NCBI GenBank assembly: GCA_965230045.1
Contig: OZ245940.1
Location: 62,001-126,000 of the forward strand
Reading direction: 5' to 3'
Length of the DNA: 64,000 nt
DNA from: G963662905 sp965230045
GTDB lineage: Bacteria > Bacteroidota > Bacteroidia > Bacteroidales > WRLA01
Program-made: the position numbers and the translations under genes
Shown: in pieces, positions 9,596-18,186 of the stretch
Numbering within the stretch: the first letter of the stretch is position 1
Layout: each line of letters opens with the position of its first letter
Notes under the pieces: model-generated
Databases searched by the model: none
Told to the model about the DNA's origin: nothing
What the model saw: only the letters and a program-made list of their open reading frames with translations

Positions 9596-10135
9596 CTATT
9601 TTTGCCCGGCACGTGGCACAAAGATCGGTTCCGATTCAATGAAATTGCTCTGGTTTAAAGCACGGTCTAAAATGGAAATACGGTATTTTACCGTATCAAA
9701 AGCAGAATTGAAATTATAGGCAAAAACGGTATCATAAATCTCGCCTTTAATGCCTTTATAGTTTCCTTCCGGCGTCAAAACCGGTATGCGGCCGTTCATG
9801 TTCAGTGTGTCCCACTTAAGGCTTTCGGGATCATACCATCGCAGCACGATTTTCTTCCAAACCCCGTTTTGCAATTCGTAAAAATCGACCAACAAATTAT
9901 AATCGTAGGGAGGAATTGTATCTGCACCCGTGAGGCCAATATCGCCATTGCCGTCTTCATAACTAAAAACCAGAACAGCACGGTCATAAATGCCCAAATC
10001 CGGATTAAAAACCAGCTCAGATTGAACAAAAGAAATGTAGGGAACATCCGGCAGGTCTTCTTTCTTACTGCATGAAGCGATCAGCATCAAGAAAACAAAT
10101 AAGAACAGAAATATGTATTTGTATCGGGCATTCAT
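9596..10135 (-). CDS. hypothetical lipoprotein
   Basis: 179 residues with a lipoprotein signal: hydrophobic stretch then LIASC, giving a lipidated Cys22 followed by SKKEDL. The mature part has a segment FSYEDGNGDIGL typical of a Bacteroidota lipoprotein family with acidic Asp/Gly loops, plausibly a beta-sandwich; no function is known to me. It is the last gene of a minus-strand run with a phosphopantetheinyl transferase (6-bp gap) and pyrophosphatase. It ends 2 bp from the end of the convergent permease gene. Confidence 0.8.
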   Translation of the reverse strand: MNARYKYIFLFLFVFLMLIASCSKKEDLPDVPYISFVQSELVFNPDLGIYDRAVLVFSYEDGNGDIGLTGADTIPPYDYNLLVDFYELQNGVWKKIVLRWYDPESLKWDTLNMNGRIPVLTPEGNYKGIKGEIYDTVFAYNFNSAFDTVKYRISILDRALNQSNFIESEPIFVPRAGQK

Positions 10136-10141
10136 AATGCG

Positions 10142-10912
10142 CTAAAATACTTCTTTTTCGAATAATGAAAACAAGCTATCTGCCGAAACGGTATAAATCT
10201 GTTTCGGGTTTTCCTCAGGCCGGATGACGCAAAAGCTCAGATGATAATCCTTTTTGAGAGAAGTCCCCGATATAAAATAATCTTTACTGAGATCATCAGC
10301 GGTAAGTGCAACAGCCTGAGGAACCGAAACCCTACCGTGGATTAAACGGATACTTTTCAAATCTGTGGCCACTCCGATGCCCGTTGCTTTGAGCAGGGCT
10401 TCTTTTCGGGTCCAGATTTGATAAAACCGATCATTTTCCACGGCACCTTTTGGCATTACCCAATCCATTTCATCCTGATGGAAACAATGTTTGCTGATAC
10501 GCTCCAGGCCACGTTTGCGCTTCATGTGCTCCACATCAATACCACAAGGGCGGGCACTAAAAGCAAAAGCAACAATATTCCCTGAGTGGGAAAAATTAAA
10601 CCCGATTTCCCTTTGCAATTGAACACAGGGCTTCCCTTTTTCACTAAGCTGAAAATGAATGTCTTCTGGTGGGATATCGGCCAAAAGGGAAAGCATTAAG
10701 CGGGAAAAAGCCCGTCCGCCAAGGTAACGGTTTTGATCCGCTTCAAAACGATACTGTTGCATACGCTTTAGCTCTGTACTGCTCAAAAATTGTAACAATT
10801 TACCGGCAGGGAGTTTTTCAATATCCACAGCCAGCAAAAAGGGCAGGCGCACAATTTTTCGTAAGTCCCCAAAAAGAGGAGTTATTGGGAGCCCTTCCTG
10901 CACCTCAATCAT
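10142..10912 (-). CDS. 4'-phosphopantetheinyl transferase (Sfp/AcpT type)
   Basis: 256 residues, the size of the two-domain Sfp-type enzymes. The conserved segments are present: FNFSHSGNIVAFAFS at about 105-119, GIDVE at 124-128 with the magnesium-binding Asp, and WTRKEALLKATG at 167-178. It transfers the phosphopantetheine arm of CoA to a carrier-protein serine. No polyketide or peptide synthetase is in the window, so it is probably the housekeeping ACP synthase of this organism, though that is inference. It follows the pyrophosphatase gene by 11 bp. Confidence 0.9.
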   Translation of the reverse strand: MIEVQEGLPITPLFGDLRKIVRLPFLLAVDIEKLPAGKLLQFLSSTELKRMQQYRFEADQNRYLGGRAFSRLMLSLLADIPPEDIHFQLSEKGKPCVQLQREIGFNFSHSGNIVAFAFSARPCGIDVEHMKRKRGLERISKHCFHQDEMDWVMPKGAVENDRFYQIWTRKEALLKATGIGVATDLKSIRLIHGRVSVPQAVALTADDLSKDYFISGTSLKKDYHLSFCVIRPEENPKQIYTVSADSLFSLFEKEVF

Positions 10913-10923
10913 AAAAAGGAATA

Positions 10924-11598
10924 TTATACGTTGGACAGCATTCTGCGGAGATTATCAAACTTATTTTGATAATCGAGCATGGAACGGCGGATCACTTCGT
11001 GCGCCTCTTCAAGTCCATAAGTATGCGTGATTTCAGCATTACGGTCGCGACCCGGAAGATCCTTATATGTAAGGAAGTAATGCTTCAGCCGTTCGATAAC
11101 AAGTTTATTGACGTCGGCAAGGTCCTGATATTCGCCATACACCATATCGTTATCCAAGACGGCAATGATTTTGTCATCCGCTTCATTTCCGTCGATCATG
11201 CGGAAACCACCAATCGGGCGGGCGCGCACAAGGATATCGCCATGCGTAATGTCTTTTTCGGTCATGATGCAGATATCGAGCGGATCGCCATCACCTTTGA
11301 TATCTTCCTTTCCTGTTTTTTCCATACAGTAGGCAGCCACCTCATCCGAGCAATACGTCTGCGGCACAAAGCCATAGAGTGCCGGTACGGTATTGGAATA
11401 CTTTTGTGGCCGGTCGAGGCGCAGGTAACCACTGGTTTTATCAACTTCGTATTTTACGGTATCGGTGGGCACCATTTCTATATAACAAATAAGTGTTTGC
11501 GGTGCTTCTTCTCCTATTTCAACACCGTGCCAGGGGTGCGATTTATAGCGAAGACCCATCAGCCGGCCGATAGGGTCCATTAAGTTATTACTGCTCAT
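10924..11598 (-). CDS. ppa: inorganic pyrophosphatase, family I
   Basis: 224 residues. It hydrolyses pyrophosphate in the cytoplasm. Family I signature DGDPLDI at 103-109 carries the metal-binding aspartates; the flanking segments YGFVPQTYC and GFRMIDGNEADDKIIAV are also typical. The N-terminal part (HPWHGVEIGEEAPQ) matches the Bacteroidota subgroup. First gene of a three-gene minus-strand operon with the phosphopantetheinyl transferase and a lipoprotein. Confidence 0.94.
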   Translation of the reverse strand: MSSNNLMDPIGRLMGLRYKSHPWHGVEIGEEAPQTLICYIEMVPTDTVKYEVDKTSGYLRLDRPQKYSNTVPALYGFVPQTYCSDEVAAYCMEKTGKEDIKGDGDPLDICIMTEKDITHGDILVRARPIGGFRMIDGNEADDKIIAVLDNDMVYGEYQDLADVNKLVIERLKHYFLTYKDLPGRDRNAEITHTYGLEEAHEVIRRSMLDYQNKFDNLRRMLSNV

Positions 11599-11713
11599 AT
11601 TAATCTGCTTTTACTGCTTAACAAATTATTTGATAATATGTTTCAGACAGGGTTTAATTGGCATTTTAACGTCAAAAAGCACCTAAAGTTGCATTATTCT
11701 TTTGTTAAGGCTA

Positions 11714-11743
11714 TTGTGAAAAGCTGAAAATAGGTTACATTTG
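11714..11743 (+). promoter_or_regulatory. promoter of the polysaccharide export operon
   Basis: TTG at 11714-11716 and TACATTTG at 11736-11743, spaced 19 bp, fit the Bacteroidota consensus well. Transcription would start near 11750, leaving a leader of about 50 nt before the wza-like gene. Confidence 0.7.
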
Positions 11744-11799
11744 CAGCTTCTTTGAGTAGAATTTTTAAGCGTTTAATAATTAATTAAGTAGTTTTCAGA

Positions 11800-12591
11800 A
11801 TGAAAAAACTCAATGGTTTGCTCTTACATAAAGGGGCTTTTCTGCTTCTGATTATAGCATTACTTGCTTCCTGTGTACCTCAGAAACGTATCCGTTATTT
11901 CCAACAAATCAGCGAATTAGACTCTACCCGTGTTTTTGATTATGCACAACAAAAAGAATACCGTGTAAAACCCGGCGACAACCTTTACATCAATGTTTCC
12001 AGTTTGGATTCCAAGACCTTTGAATTTTTCAATACTTCCAAAGGAACAAACAATAGCGGGAATTACTACAACGAAGCAGGTATTTACCTGAACTCATACA
12101 CTGTTAGCGATTCAGGAAATATTGATTTTCCTTTTATCGGAAAAATATATGTTCAGGAGTTGAACACTGCACAAATCACGAAAAAACTCCAGGAAGTAAT
12201 TGATGAATATCTGGTTGAAACAACAGTAGTGGTAAAACTGGTCAATTTCAAAATCACTTTTATTGGCGAAGTGAAACAACCGGGGCAATTGCAGATTTAT
12301 CAGGACAAGATCAATATTTTTGAAGCCATTGCCAAAGCAGGCGACCTTACCGATTTTGCCAACAGGAATGAAGTGAAGCTAATCAGAAAAGAAGAAGGTC
12401 GTGCTGTTATTTATGATATCGATCTCACAAAACGTGATATCCTGGCATCTGATTTATATTATCTTCAGCCCAACGATATCATCTATGTGGAACCATTGCG
12501 CGGAAAGCAGTTTACTTTTGCCAATTTCCCATATGCGATTGTTTTTAGTATGATAAGCACAACAATCCTTTTGCTTAACTATTTTGATTAA
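11800..12591 (+). CDS. polysaccharide export outer-membrane lipoprotein (Wza/BexD-like)
   Basis: 263 residues with a lipobox (LLASC, Cys25). A polysaccharide biosynthesis/export domain follows: YRVKPGDNLYINVSSLD at about 54-70 and the SLBB-like part ITFIGEVKQPGQLQIYQDKI at about 156-175. One hydrophobic segment at the C-terminus (about 244-262) is longer than a soluble tail needs and may be the outer-membrane alpha-helical barrel segment. It forms the outer-membrane exit channel and partners with the Wzc-like kinase made from the next gene (50-bp gap). Confidence 0.9.
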   Translation: MKKLNGLLLHKGAFLLLIIALLASCVPQKRIRYFQQISELDSTRVFDYAQQKEYRVKPGDNLYINVSSLDSKTFEFFNTSKGTNNSGNYYNEAGIYLNSYTVSDSGNIDFPFIGKIYVQELNTAQITKKLQEVIDEYLVETTVVVKLVNFKITFIGEVKQPGQLQIYQDKINIFEAIAKAGDLTDFANRNEVKLIRKEEGRAVIYDIDLTKRDILASDLYYLQPNDIIYVEPLRGKQFTFANFPYAIVFSMISTTILLLNYFD

Positions 12592-12641
12592 GCAAACAAA
12601 CTATTGAAAAACACAAACAGACAATAAAAACTTCAAGAGCC

Positions 12642-15137
12642 GTGAACACAACGAACAATACACCTCAGGGGCCAATGAATATGCAGGAAGAAGAGTCGAT
12701 TGACTTCCGACAGTTATTTTTTAAGTTTTATCGTTTCTGGTATTTCTTTGCAATTACGATTTTTATTGCTTTGGTCATTGCCTTTCTTTTCAACAAATAC
12801 ACCAAGCCTATTTATGAAGTAAGCACTACCGTTCTTATTAAAGAGGACCGTTTTGGCGGTGATGCCCAGGCACTGCTGGGACTTGGGCTGCGCAACCCGA
12901 TGCAAAACCTCAACAACGAAATAGGGATACTCAACTCTTATACTTTAACGCACAGGGCCGTTAAAGCGCTGAATTTAGATGTTTCCTACTACGGAGAGAA
13001 AAACTTTATCACTACAGAAATGTACAAAGAGTCTCCATTTGTTGTTGTTTTTGATACCGCCAGGCCACAACCTGTTGATCAGAAATTTCATATCAACATT
13101 ATCAACGAAAACGAATTTCACCTTGAAGCAGAAGGCGAAAACATTAAAATGTACAGCTTCGTGGATGATGAAATACTGAAACATGACGATAAAGATGTTA
13201 CTGCAAAAAAAATCTCAATAAATAAGGATTTCCGCTTCGGAGAAACTATTGAAACAGGGGATTACAGCTTCCGTATTGAGCTTAGTTCCAATTATGATCC
13301 TGACCTGCACAACAGCCGAAAAATGTATTTCCAGTTTAATATGCTGGACAATATGGTAAAAATGATGCGCGGTTTTGATATTGAACCCATTAACAAAGAT
13401 GCCTCCATTATCGAAATCAAGCTCAAAGGCAATAATGTAAAAAAATCCGTTGATTTCCTCAATGAGCTTACACAGCAGTACCTGAACCGTCAGTTGGAAA
13501 AGAAAAATCAAATTGCCACAAAAACTATTGAATTTATAGATAATGAAATTGTAGGCATCCTTGATTCCTTAAATTCTGCAGAAACCAAACTGGAAAATTT
13601 CAGGACAGAGAACAAAATTATGGAGCTCAGCTTTGAGGCCAATCAGGTTTTTGAATATATGAACCAGCTCGATCAGGAAAAAGCACAGCTCATTGTTAAA
13701 AACAAATACTATAACTACCTGAAAAAGTACGTTACAGAAAACAGTGAAATTGACCAACTGCTTGTACCTTCGAGCATGGGCATTGAAGATCCGCTCTTGG
13801 GCAACCTGATTGCAGAGCTTGTGAAACTCGCTGATGAACGCTCGGCACTGCTGATCAACTCCCGTAAGAAAAACCCTGCAGTAGCTGTTGTTGACCAAAA
13901 AATTGAGAGCGCCAAGCGCAACCTGCTCGAAAACATCAAAAACATTGTTAATGCCTCAGAAATTGCAATTAATGATATCGACCAGCGCATCGCGGAGCTT
14001 AACAGCCGCTTGCAATCACTGCCGGCAAGCCAGAGGAAACTTTTGACTTATAAACGTGAATTTGAACTGAGCAACACACTTTATACCTTCCTTTCTCAAA
14101 AGCGTGCCGAAGCTCAAATCACAAAAGCGTCCAACCTGCCCGATAATGAAGTAATTGACAGGGCGATGGAAATCGGTCAATCAGCTGTTTATCCTAAGAA
14201 GAGCCTCAATTATATGATTGCGCTTATCTTGGGACTGATCCTTCCAGCAGTCTATATTTATCTCAAAGATTTCTTCAACGACAAAATTGTAGATCGCAAG
14301 GACGTTGAAAACGCGACAAACATCCCGATTATCGGGCACATCATCCACAGTACACGCGAAAGCAAAGTTGTTGTTGCCGATTCGCCAAAATCTTCCATTT
14401 CCGAATCATTCCGCTCAGTGCGTACCAACCTGCAATACATGGCCAAAGGCAAAGACAAGCAGGTTATCCTGATTACTTCGGATATTGTAAGTGCCGGTAA
14501 AACATTTACTTCCATCAACCTGGCATCCATTTTCGCCATGTACGGCAAAAAAACGCTCTTGATGGGTTTTGACCTTCGTAAACCAAAGATTTATCAGGAT
14601 TTTGGTCTGACCAACACCGAGGGAATCAGCTCCTACCTGATTAATAAGAGTAAATACGAAAACATTATCCAGCAGTCACCCATTGAAAATCTGGATATTA
14701 TTATGGCAGGGCCTGTACCGCCAAACCCGGCTGAACTTATCGCTTCCGAAAAAACAGGAGAACTCATGAACCGTCTTAAGGAAGAGTACGATTATATCAT
14801 CCTTGATACGCCTCCGGTTGGTCTGGTAACAGACGCTTTCCTGCTCATGAAATATACCGACAGCAACGTATTTGTTGTGCGTCAGGGCTATACAAACAAA
14901 AAGGTATTTGCCGGAATTATCCAGGACGTTGAAAAACGTGAAATTCCAAATACCAGCATCCTGATCAATGACGTGAAATTAAGCAAAAACGCTTATGGTT
15001 ATGGTTACGGATATGGCTACGGATATGGCTACGGATATGGTTACGGCTACGGATATGGCTATGGATATGGCTACTACAGCGACGACAAAAACGCTGCACG
15101 TGAATCCGTATTGAAACGTATCTTCCGCAAATCTTAA
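12642..15137 (+). CDS. Wzc-like polysaccharide co-polymerase and tyrosine autokinase (BY-kinase)
   Basis: 831 residues. Wzz domain with a span near residue 32-52, a long periplasmic coiled coil, a second span (about 524-543), then a cytoplasmic BY-kinase domain: Walker A SAGKT near 616-620, Walker A' LLMGFDLRKPK and Walker B YIILDTPP. The C-terminus is a tyrosine cluster of thirteen Tyr-Gly dipeptides plus Tyr-Tyr, the autophosphorylation tail. It regulates chain length and export with the Wza-like lipoprotein. The GTG start used here has an in-frame ATG at 12675 preceded by AGGGG, which may be the true start. Confidence 0.92.
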   Translation: MNTTNNTPQGPMNMQEEESIDFRQLFFKFYRFWYFFAITIFIALVIAFLFNKYTKPIYEVSTTVLIKEDRFGGDAQALLGLGLRNPMQNLNNEIGILNSYTLTHRAVKALNLDVSYYGEKNFITTEMYKESPFVVVFDTARPQPVDQKFHINIINENEFHLEAEGENIKMYSFVDDEILKHDDKDVTAKKISINKDFRFGETIETGDYSFRIELSSNYDPDLHNSRKMYFQFNMLDNMVKMMRGFDIEPINKDASIIEIKLKGNNVKKSVDFLNELTQQYLNRQLEKKNQIATKTIEFIDNEIVGILDSLNSAETKLENFRTENKIMELSFEANQVFEYMNQLDQEKAQLIVKNKYYNYLKKYVTENSEIDQLLVPSSMGIEDPLLGNLIAELVKLADERSALLINSRKKNPAVAVVDQKIESAKRNLLENIKNIVNASEIAINDIDQRIAELNSRLQSLPASQRKLLTYKREFELSNTLYTFLSQKRAEAQITKASNLPDNEVIDRAMEIGQSAVYPKKSLNYMIALILGLILPAVYIYLKDFFNDKIVDRKDVENATNIPIIGHIIHSTRESKVVVADSPKSSISESFRSVRTNLQYMAKGKDKQVILITSDIVSAGKTFTSINLASIFAMYGKKTLLMGFDLRKPKIYQDFGLTNTEGISSYLINKSKYENIIQQSPIENLDIIMAGPVPPNPAELIASEKTGELMNRLKEEYDYIILDTPPVGLVTDAFLLMKYTDSNVFVVRQGYTNKKVFAGIIQDVEKREIPNTSILINDVKLSKNAYGYGYGYGYGYGYGYGYGYGYGYGYGYYSDDKNAARESVLKRIFRKS
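14994..15077 (+). repeat. 12-bp tandem repeat encoding the Tyr-Gly tail
   Basis: About seven near-identical units of the form GGATAYGGYTAC encode thirteen Tyr-Gly pairs followed by Tyr-Tyr at the C-terminus of the tyrosine kinase. Third-position changes (TAT/TAC) are scattered between units. The run is in frame with a unit length divisible by three, so slippage would change tail length without breaking the gene. Confidence 0.9.
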
Positions 15138-15157
15138 GAAAACTACTTTTTTTAAAT

Positions 15158-15202
15158 AAAAACGGGCAATTTCTCCTTAATTTTGGGGTTTTGCCCGTTT
15201 TT
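15158..15202 (+). terminator. intrinsic terminator after the Wzc-like gene
   Basis: Perfect 12-bp stem AAAAACGGGCAA (15158-15169) with TTGCCCGTTTTT (15191-15202), 21-nt loop, ending in a T run. It lies 20 bp past the kinase stop codon. The loop contains TAATTTTG (15178-15185), a match to the -7 promoter box. Confidence 0.85.
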
Positions 15203-15226
15203 CATTGATTGAACCAAAAATTATTT

Positions 15227-15742
15227 ATGATCAGGGATGCCATTATATATTTTATTGTGCTAATTGCCGTTCAGGCTCTTATCCTGAACAATATATACCT
15301 GTTCCACTTTGTAACGCCAATCATTTATATATACTTCATCCTGAAGTTGCCATTCGACACGCCCGCCTGGCTGCAGCTTTTATCCGCTTTTGCAATGGGA
15401 GCCGTGCTTGACATCTTCACCGCAACACCGGGGCTTCAGGCCTCTGTTTGTGTTTTCACCGCTTTTGTGCGTCCGTTTATCATCCGTGCACTTCGTTCAG
15501 GGCGCGAATATGAACCGGGATTGGTGCCGGGGTTCCGCGATAATGGAAGCCGTTGGTTTTTAATTTATAGTATCATCCTCATTGCTATACACATTGCCGG
15601 TTTAACACTCCTTGAAAACTTTGGGAGCAGCTCTGATCTTCAAATATTTTACCGCTGGCTATTCAATACCTTAACATCATTCTTCCTGATTACCATCCTG
15701 GAAGTTTTAAACAGCTCCGGCAAAAAGAAACAACGGATCTGA
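15227..15742 (+). CDS. mreD: rod shape-determining protein MreD
   Basis: 171 residues, five or six predicted membrane spans, recognised by the Bacteroidota MreD pattern: ALILNNIYLFHFVTPIIYIY near the N-terminus, then LPFDTPAWLQLLSAFAMGAV with LDIFTATPGLQASV, and ITILEVL at the end. It is an inner-membrane part of the elongasome together with MreC, RodA and PBP2. A TTG start at 15209 would add six residues but lies 7 bp behind the terminator; the ATG at 15227 fits better with transcription from the -7 box at 15178-15185. Unusually, it is separated from the other mre genes. Confidence 0.8.
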   Translation: MIRDAIIYFIVLIAVQALILNNIYLFHFVTPIIYIYFILKLPFDTPAWLQLLSAFAMGAVLDIFTATPGLQASVCVFTAFVRPFIIRALRSGREYEPGLVPGFRDNGSRWFLIYSIILIAIHIAGLTLLENFGSSSDLQIFYRWLFNTLTSFFLITILEVLNSSGKKKQRI

Positions 15743-15907
15743 TTCTACTACAAATTCAATGTATCAGGCTTTGTTTTCGATCTCAAAAATCCTGAGCATC
15801 ATAATTTTTGGGGCATAGTGAATGATGCAAGTGCCGCGAATATTATCCTAAGGCATTGAAATACAATCCACAACAAACGACTGTGCGTATTTATAAAAAT
15901 TTTAGAT

Positions 15908-15938
15908 TTGCATAGTATCATGGCAAATGCTACTTTTG
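15908..15938 (+). promoter_or_regulatory. promoter of the adenylate cyclase gene
   Basis: TTG at 15908-15910, a 20-bp spacer and TACTTTTG at 15931-15938 match the Bacteroidota consensus exactly. The start codon is at 15958, so the leader is only about 13 nt. Confidence 0.75.
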
Positions 15939-15957
15939 GTAAAAATCTTCACTCTGG

Positions 15958-18054
15958 ATGAAAACGAAACGAGTCCCACGTTTTTTTGGTTTTAGGATTT
16001 ATGCAGCATCCACTGCAATTTATATGATGCTGGTGTTTCCGTCCTTGCTGATTGTTTTTGTGCAGAACATGCCCAAAATGGAGCAAATAAGCTCCGTGCT
16101 TTCGGATGTTCACCCACAAAATGACAGCACTGCCAACCTAAACGACACCACTTTCCGTATTAACCCAATCAGTATGAGTGTTGATACACTTACCGGCACT
16201 TTGGATACTTTAGATAATTCCAGGATTCATATACAGCGATCAGGCGACAATTCATCAAATGAATCATTGCTTAATGAGGCCATAAATCTGTATTTTATAT
16301 TGCTGGCTGTTTCATTTCTTCTTGGCTGGGCCTTTAACTACCCATTCAAACGTTATGTGCGCCGAAAACGAAAACACAAAAAAATCTCCTCTGGCCTCTT
16401 CCGCTTTTGCAAATCTTTCCTCCTCAAGGCGCCGCTTATCAATACGGGCATACTGCTGATTACCTATGGCATAACCAATGCCAATATGTTTTTTTATCTC
16501 CAGCAGCCCGACCAGTTTGATAATGAATTTGCTTTCCTGATCTACAAACAGTTTTTCTACGTATCCTTTATTGCCAGCATAATGGCTCTCTTGTTTGTGT
16601 ATTTCTGGACAAAACACCGGGTGCACCTCAAACATTTGCATTTTTTCTTCTCAGAAGATGAGCTACGCAAAAGGATTTTCCGCGAAAAAGCCGGAAAAGT
16701 GGGCACACGCCTTTGGATTAGCTCAGCCATGACCACACTGCTCCCTTTAATTATTGTCATCATTTATCTCTACCGAAGCTCAACCAGCCTGGCAGATATG
16801 GGCTTGGTTTTTGAGAACCTCACAGCCGAGCAAAACCAAATCCTTTTTGGCCAATATGCCAATTTCCCCTGGATGATCAACGCTTTCAGCGATATAGACC
16901 CAAAAGACATCAGTTTTGTGAATGCGCCGGATAAGTTTTTGATGTTCGCAGGGATTTATGCAGGCATTTTCATTTCCCTGCTGTACATCCTGTTTTTTGT
17001 GAAATGGACTACCGAGGATATCGTTTATCCCGTAAAAGAGCTGCTTTCCAATATGCAAAAAACCGGTCAAGGCGATCTGAGCAGCTTCAGCATTGTACGT
17101 ACAAATGATGAAATCGGTGAATTGACCGAAGGCTATAACGATATGGCTCAAAAAATCCGCGATTATATTGCCAATATAAGCCGGATGAACGAAGCCTATT
17201 ACCGTTTTGTGCCTCGGCAATTTCTTGAATTTCTCGGTAAAGACAATATCACGGATATTAAGCTGGGCGATCAGATACAGAAAGAGATGTCCGTACTTTT
17301 TACTGATATCCGGTCATTTACAAGCCTTTCGGAACAGATGACGCCCGCCGAAAACTTTAATTTCATCAACAATTACCTTGGTTTGATGGAACCGGTAATT
17401 ACCCATCACGGAGGTTTTATCGATAAATTTATTGGTGATTCCATTATGGCGCTCTTCCCCGGAAATGTGGAAGATTCAATTAATGCAGCCGTGGAAATGA
17501 GACGCACACTCAACGACTACAACCTCATCCGTGAAGCCGAAGGCCGACAGGCAATTAATACAGGGATCGGTATCCACACCGGAAACCTGATGCTTGGAGT
17601 AGTTGGCGGGATCGGACGCATGGAAGGTACTGTTATTTCTGATGCCGTAAACCTGGCTTCCAGGCTTGAAGGCCTCACAAAACTCTATGGAACCAGCATC
17701 ATTATCAGTCAGGATACGCTTATAAAACTGAATAATCCAACAGCTTACAACTACCGTTTCCTCGATGTAGTGAAGGTGCGCGGAAAAAAAGAATCCGTTT
17801 ACATTTTTGAAATCCTCGATGGGCTGACCGATCGCGCCAAAGAGCTGCGCATTGTAACCCGGAAAGCTTTTGGTGAAGGGCTTGATGCTTATAAAACAAA
17901 AAATTTCCAGCAGGCAAAAACCATTTTTGAAAAAGTTTTGGCTCAAAACCCGAACGATCAGGCCGTTCAGCTTTATATTGAGCGCTGCAATGATAATATT
18001 CTAAACGGAATTCCTGAAGACTGGGACGGTGTGGAAGTAATCAATACCAAATAG
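15958..18054 (+). CDS. membrane-bound class III adenylate cyclase with HAMP domain
   Basis: 698 residues. About six membrane spans (near 16-36, 102-122, 158-180, 190-220, 254-276 and 325-348), a HAMP domain (about 350-405), a class III cyclase catalytic domain (about 440-625) and a TPR-like tail (about 640-690). Catalytic residues are visible: metal-binding Asp in FTDIRSFT and in FIGDSIMALF, and VISDAVNLASRLEGL with an Asp in the adenine-specificity position, favouring ATP over GTP. It would make cAMP in response to a membrane or periplasmic signal. The stop codon is fused to a dispersed repeat (18053-18139). Confidence 0.88.
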   Translation: MKTKRVPRFFGFRIYAASTAIYMMLVFPSLLIVFVQNMPKMEQISSVLSDVHPQNDSTANLNDTTFRINPISMSVDTLTGTLDTLDNSRIHIQRSGDNSSNESLLNEAINLYFILLAVSFLLGWAFNYPFKRYVRRKRKHKKISSGLFRFCKSFLLKAPLINTGILLITYGITNANMFFYLQQPDQFDNEFAFLIYKQFFYVSFIASIMALLFVYFWTKHRVHLKHLHFFFSEDELRKRIFREKAGKVGTRLWISSAMTTLLPLIIVIIYLYRSSTSLADMGLVFENLTAEQNQILFGQYANFPWMINAFSDIDPKDISFVNAPDKFLMFAGIYAGIFISLLYILFFVKWTTEDIVYPVKELLSNMQKTGQGDLSSFSIVRTNDEIGELTEGYNDMAQKIRDYIANISRMNEAYYRFVPRQFLEFLGKDNITDIKLGDQIQKEMSVLFTDIRSFTSLSEQMTPAENFNFINNYLGLMEPVITHHGGFIDKFIGDSIMALFPGNVEDSINAAVEMRRTLNDYNLIREAEGRQAINTGIGIHTGNLMLGVVGGIGRMEGTVISDAVNLASRLEGLTKLYGTSIIISQDTLIKLNNPTAYNYRFLDVVKVRGKKESVYIFEILDGLTDRAKELRIVTRKAFGEGLDAYKTKNFQQAKTIFEKVLAQNPNDQAVQLYIERCNDNILNGIPEDWDGVEVINTK

Positions 18055-18139
18055 AGTTTGTCAATAGAGTCAGGTTTCAGGTTCAGAATGTTCAATACCA
18101 AGAATAACGCTGAGATCGGACATTATGGACGGAAACTAA
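18053..18139 (-). repeat. modular palindromic repeat, family B, arm-less copy (B4)
   Basis: Begins with AGAGTTTGTC overlapping the TAG stop of the cyclase, and carries TTCAGAATGTTC, AATACCAAGAATAACGCTGA and GATCGGACATTATGGAC, the conserved end of family B. The central loop and one hairpin arm are missing. It shares its one remaining arm with copy B2 at 58490-58610. Confidence 0.75.
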
Positions 18140-18165
18140 ATAGGCGGTCTTCTTTTCTTCTTTCT

Positions 18166-18173
18166 TACATTTG
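18166..18173 (+). promoter_or_regulatory. -7 box of ispG
   Basis: TACATTTG matches TAnnTTTG; the ispG start at 18187 lies 13 bp downstream. No TTG is seen at the ideal -33 distance. This box decides the ispG start because all earlier in-frame starts lie upstream of it. Confidence 0.5.
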
Positions 18174-18186
18174 CAGCAAAAAAGCG

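Noticed and set aside
18058..18186. Upstream extension of ispG
   Set aside because: Comes from a dispersed repeat and lies before the -7 box.
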